64,000 nucleotides of DNA, taken from positions 496,001-560,000 of the forward strand of contig JANPZY010000001.1 in the NCBI GenBank assembly GCA_024707325.1, written 5' to 3'. A program made the position numbers and the translations under genes. This document shows positions 63,421 to 64,000 of this stretch, one piece after another. Every line of letters starts with the position of its first letter. Within the stretch, counting starts at the first letter, position 1. This DNA is from Opitutus sp. GTDB taxonomy: Bacteria > Verrucomicrobiota > Verrucomicrobiia > Opitutales > Opitutaceae. The notes under the pieces are model-generated. The model was not told the origin of the DNA. It worked only from the letters and a program-made list of their open reading frames with translations, and searched no databases.

Positions 63421-64000
63421 CGCTCGAATTTCTGCACGCGCACCGCCGCGGCCTTGTAGCTCGGCTGGCGCGAATGGGGATCGAACGCCGGCAACGTCAG
63501 CGTGTTCACGCCGTCGAAATGCATCGGCATAAAAACCTGCCCCGGTCGCACGGTTGAGGTCACCAAAGCCTCCGCCTCCACGCGGCCGCGCCGCGAACTC
63601 ACCGCCACGCGCTCGCCCGATTCGATCGCGAGTCGCCCCGCGTCTTCCACCGCGATCTCCACGTAGAGCTGCGTGGGTGCGAGCTTGCGCAGCACATCGC
63701 TTTTGTTCGTGCGCGAACCAGTATGCCACTGCGCCGATGAACCCCGGCCCGTGTTGAGCCAGAACGGAAACGCCTCGTCAGGACGTTCTGGCGGCGGTTG
63801 CGGCGGCGAGAAGTGAAAACGCGCGCGTCCGTCGGACGTGAAAAACCTTCCGTCCGCGAAGAGCCGCCGCTCACCGCTGTTCTCGCGACTCGCGCCCTCG
63901 AGCGGCGAAGACGGGCGCCGCAAACGTTCATGATGCGCCGCGTCGATCGCCTCGGCATCTTCCCCGCGACACGGCCACTGAATCCCGCCGAGTCGCGCGA
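63417..64000 (-). CDS. Molybdopterin oxidoreductase, C-terminal part (nitrate reductase type)
   Basis: The last about 194 codons of a gene that continues beyond the window. The segment RLGGIQWPCRGED, RLFADGRFFTSDGRARF and the C-terminal molybdopterin-dinucleotide-binding domain (FWLNTGRGSSAQWHTGSRTNKS, ESGERVAVSSRRGRVEAEALV) match assimilatory nitrate reductases of the NasA/NarB group. The frame is open to the edge. Its partners MOSC and MobA follow with overlapping starts. Substrate assignment is by family resemblance only. Confidence 0.8.
   Translation of the reverse strand, partial: ARLGGIQWPCRGEDAEAIDAAHHERLRRPSSPLEGASRENSGERRLFADGRFFTSDGRARFHFSPPQPPPERPDEAFPFWLNTGRGSSAQWHTGSRTNKSDVLRKLAPTQLYVEIAVEDAGRLAIESGERVAVSSRRGRVEAEALVTSTVRPGQVFMPMHFDGVNTLTLPAFDPHSRQPSYKAAAVRVQKFER

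Overview
The window reads as a high-GC Verrucomicrobiota chromosome, most likely Opitutaceae. I infer this from the SusC-sized TonB-dependent receptors whose mature N-termini carry the motif ETIVLSPF, a LacI-controlled sugar locus, and exported sialate-esterase and PepSY families. No rRNA or taxonomic marker gene is present, so the assignment is an inference.

Left part (1-31879): a genomic island. It holds small lipoprotein and membrane genes (1-1700), an IS21 element (2085-4563), an IS66 element with intact 23-bp ends and an 8-bp target duplication (5330-7718), and a serine recombinase (8709-9320). Next comes a long co-directional minus-strand block (9726-19464) with a Peptidase_S74-type surface protein, a calcium-repeat protein, a giant SpvB/FG-GAP/RHS protein and an overlapping small membrane gene that is probably its immunity partner. 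A short solo tyrosine recombinase (19798-20475) follows. Then comes a chain of small minus-strand genes separated by integron-like attC sites (20629-23772), and three further modules: a PIN-domain gene pair; an AAA+ ATPase, metallophosphoesterase and two membrane proteins; and a trypsin-like protease with a DUF3223 protein. Two repeat families punctuate the modules: a 26-bp hairpin present three times in direct orientation, and an approximately 150-bp repeat with a CCGGGAAA..TTTCCCGG palindrome present three times. The island ends with a full-length tyrosine integrase (30214-31572) and a 3-prime fragment of a tRNA-Leu(TAA) gene (31825-31879), the expected footprint of integration into a tRNA gene.

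Right part (31888-64000): probable core genome. A LacI regulator, two large TonB receptors, a three-gene ABC sugar importer and a YicI-like GH31 alpha-xylosidase form a probable regulon. Five copies of a 14-bp palindrome near ATTTAACGCTAAAT lie upstream of the two receptors and the importer. A SASA-type esterase is divergent from the importer. After DUF1684, exported double-OsmC and PepSY genes comes an outer-membrane uptake block: TonB receptor, sulfate-type binding protein, TonB, ExbB, ExbD and a coiled-coil protein. A GH1 beta-glucosidase follows. The window ends in a molybdoenzyme block, with a nitrate-reductase-type subunit, MOSC and MobA.

Quality warning: at least eleven otherwise convincing genes or gene segments are broken by single-base indels, nearly all in short homopolymers (in the RHS gene, a TonB receptor, GH31, ExbD, the ABC permease, the ATPase, the phosphoesterase and others). 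This pattern looks like uncorrected long-read errors rather than decay, so these genes are described as probably intact in the organism.
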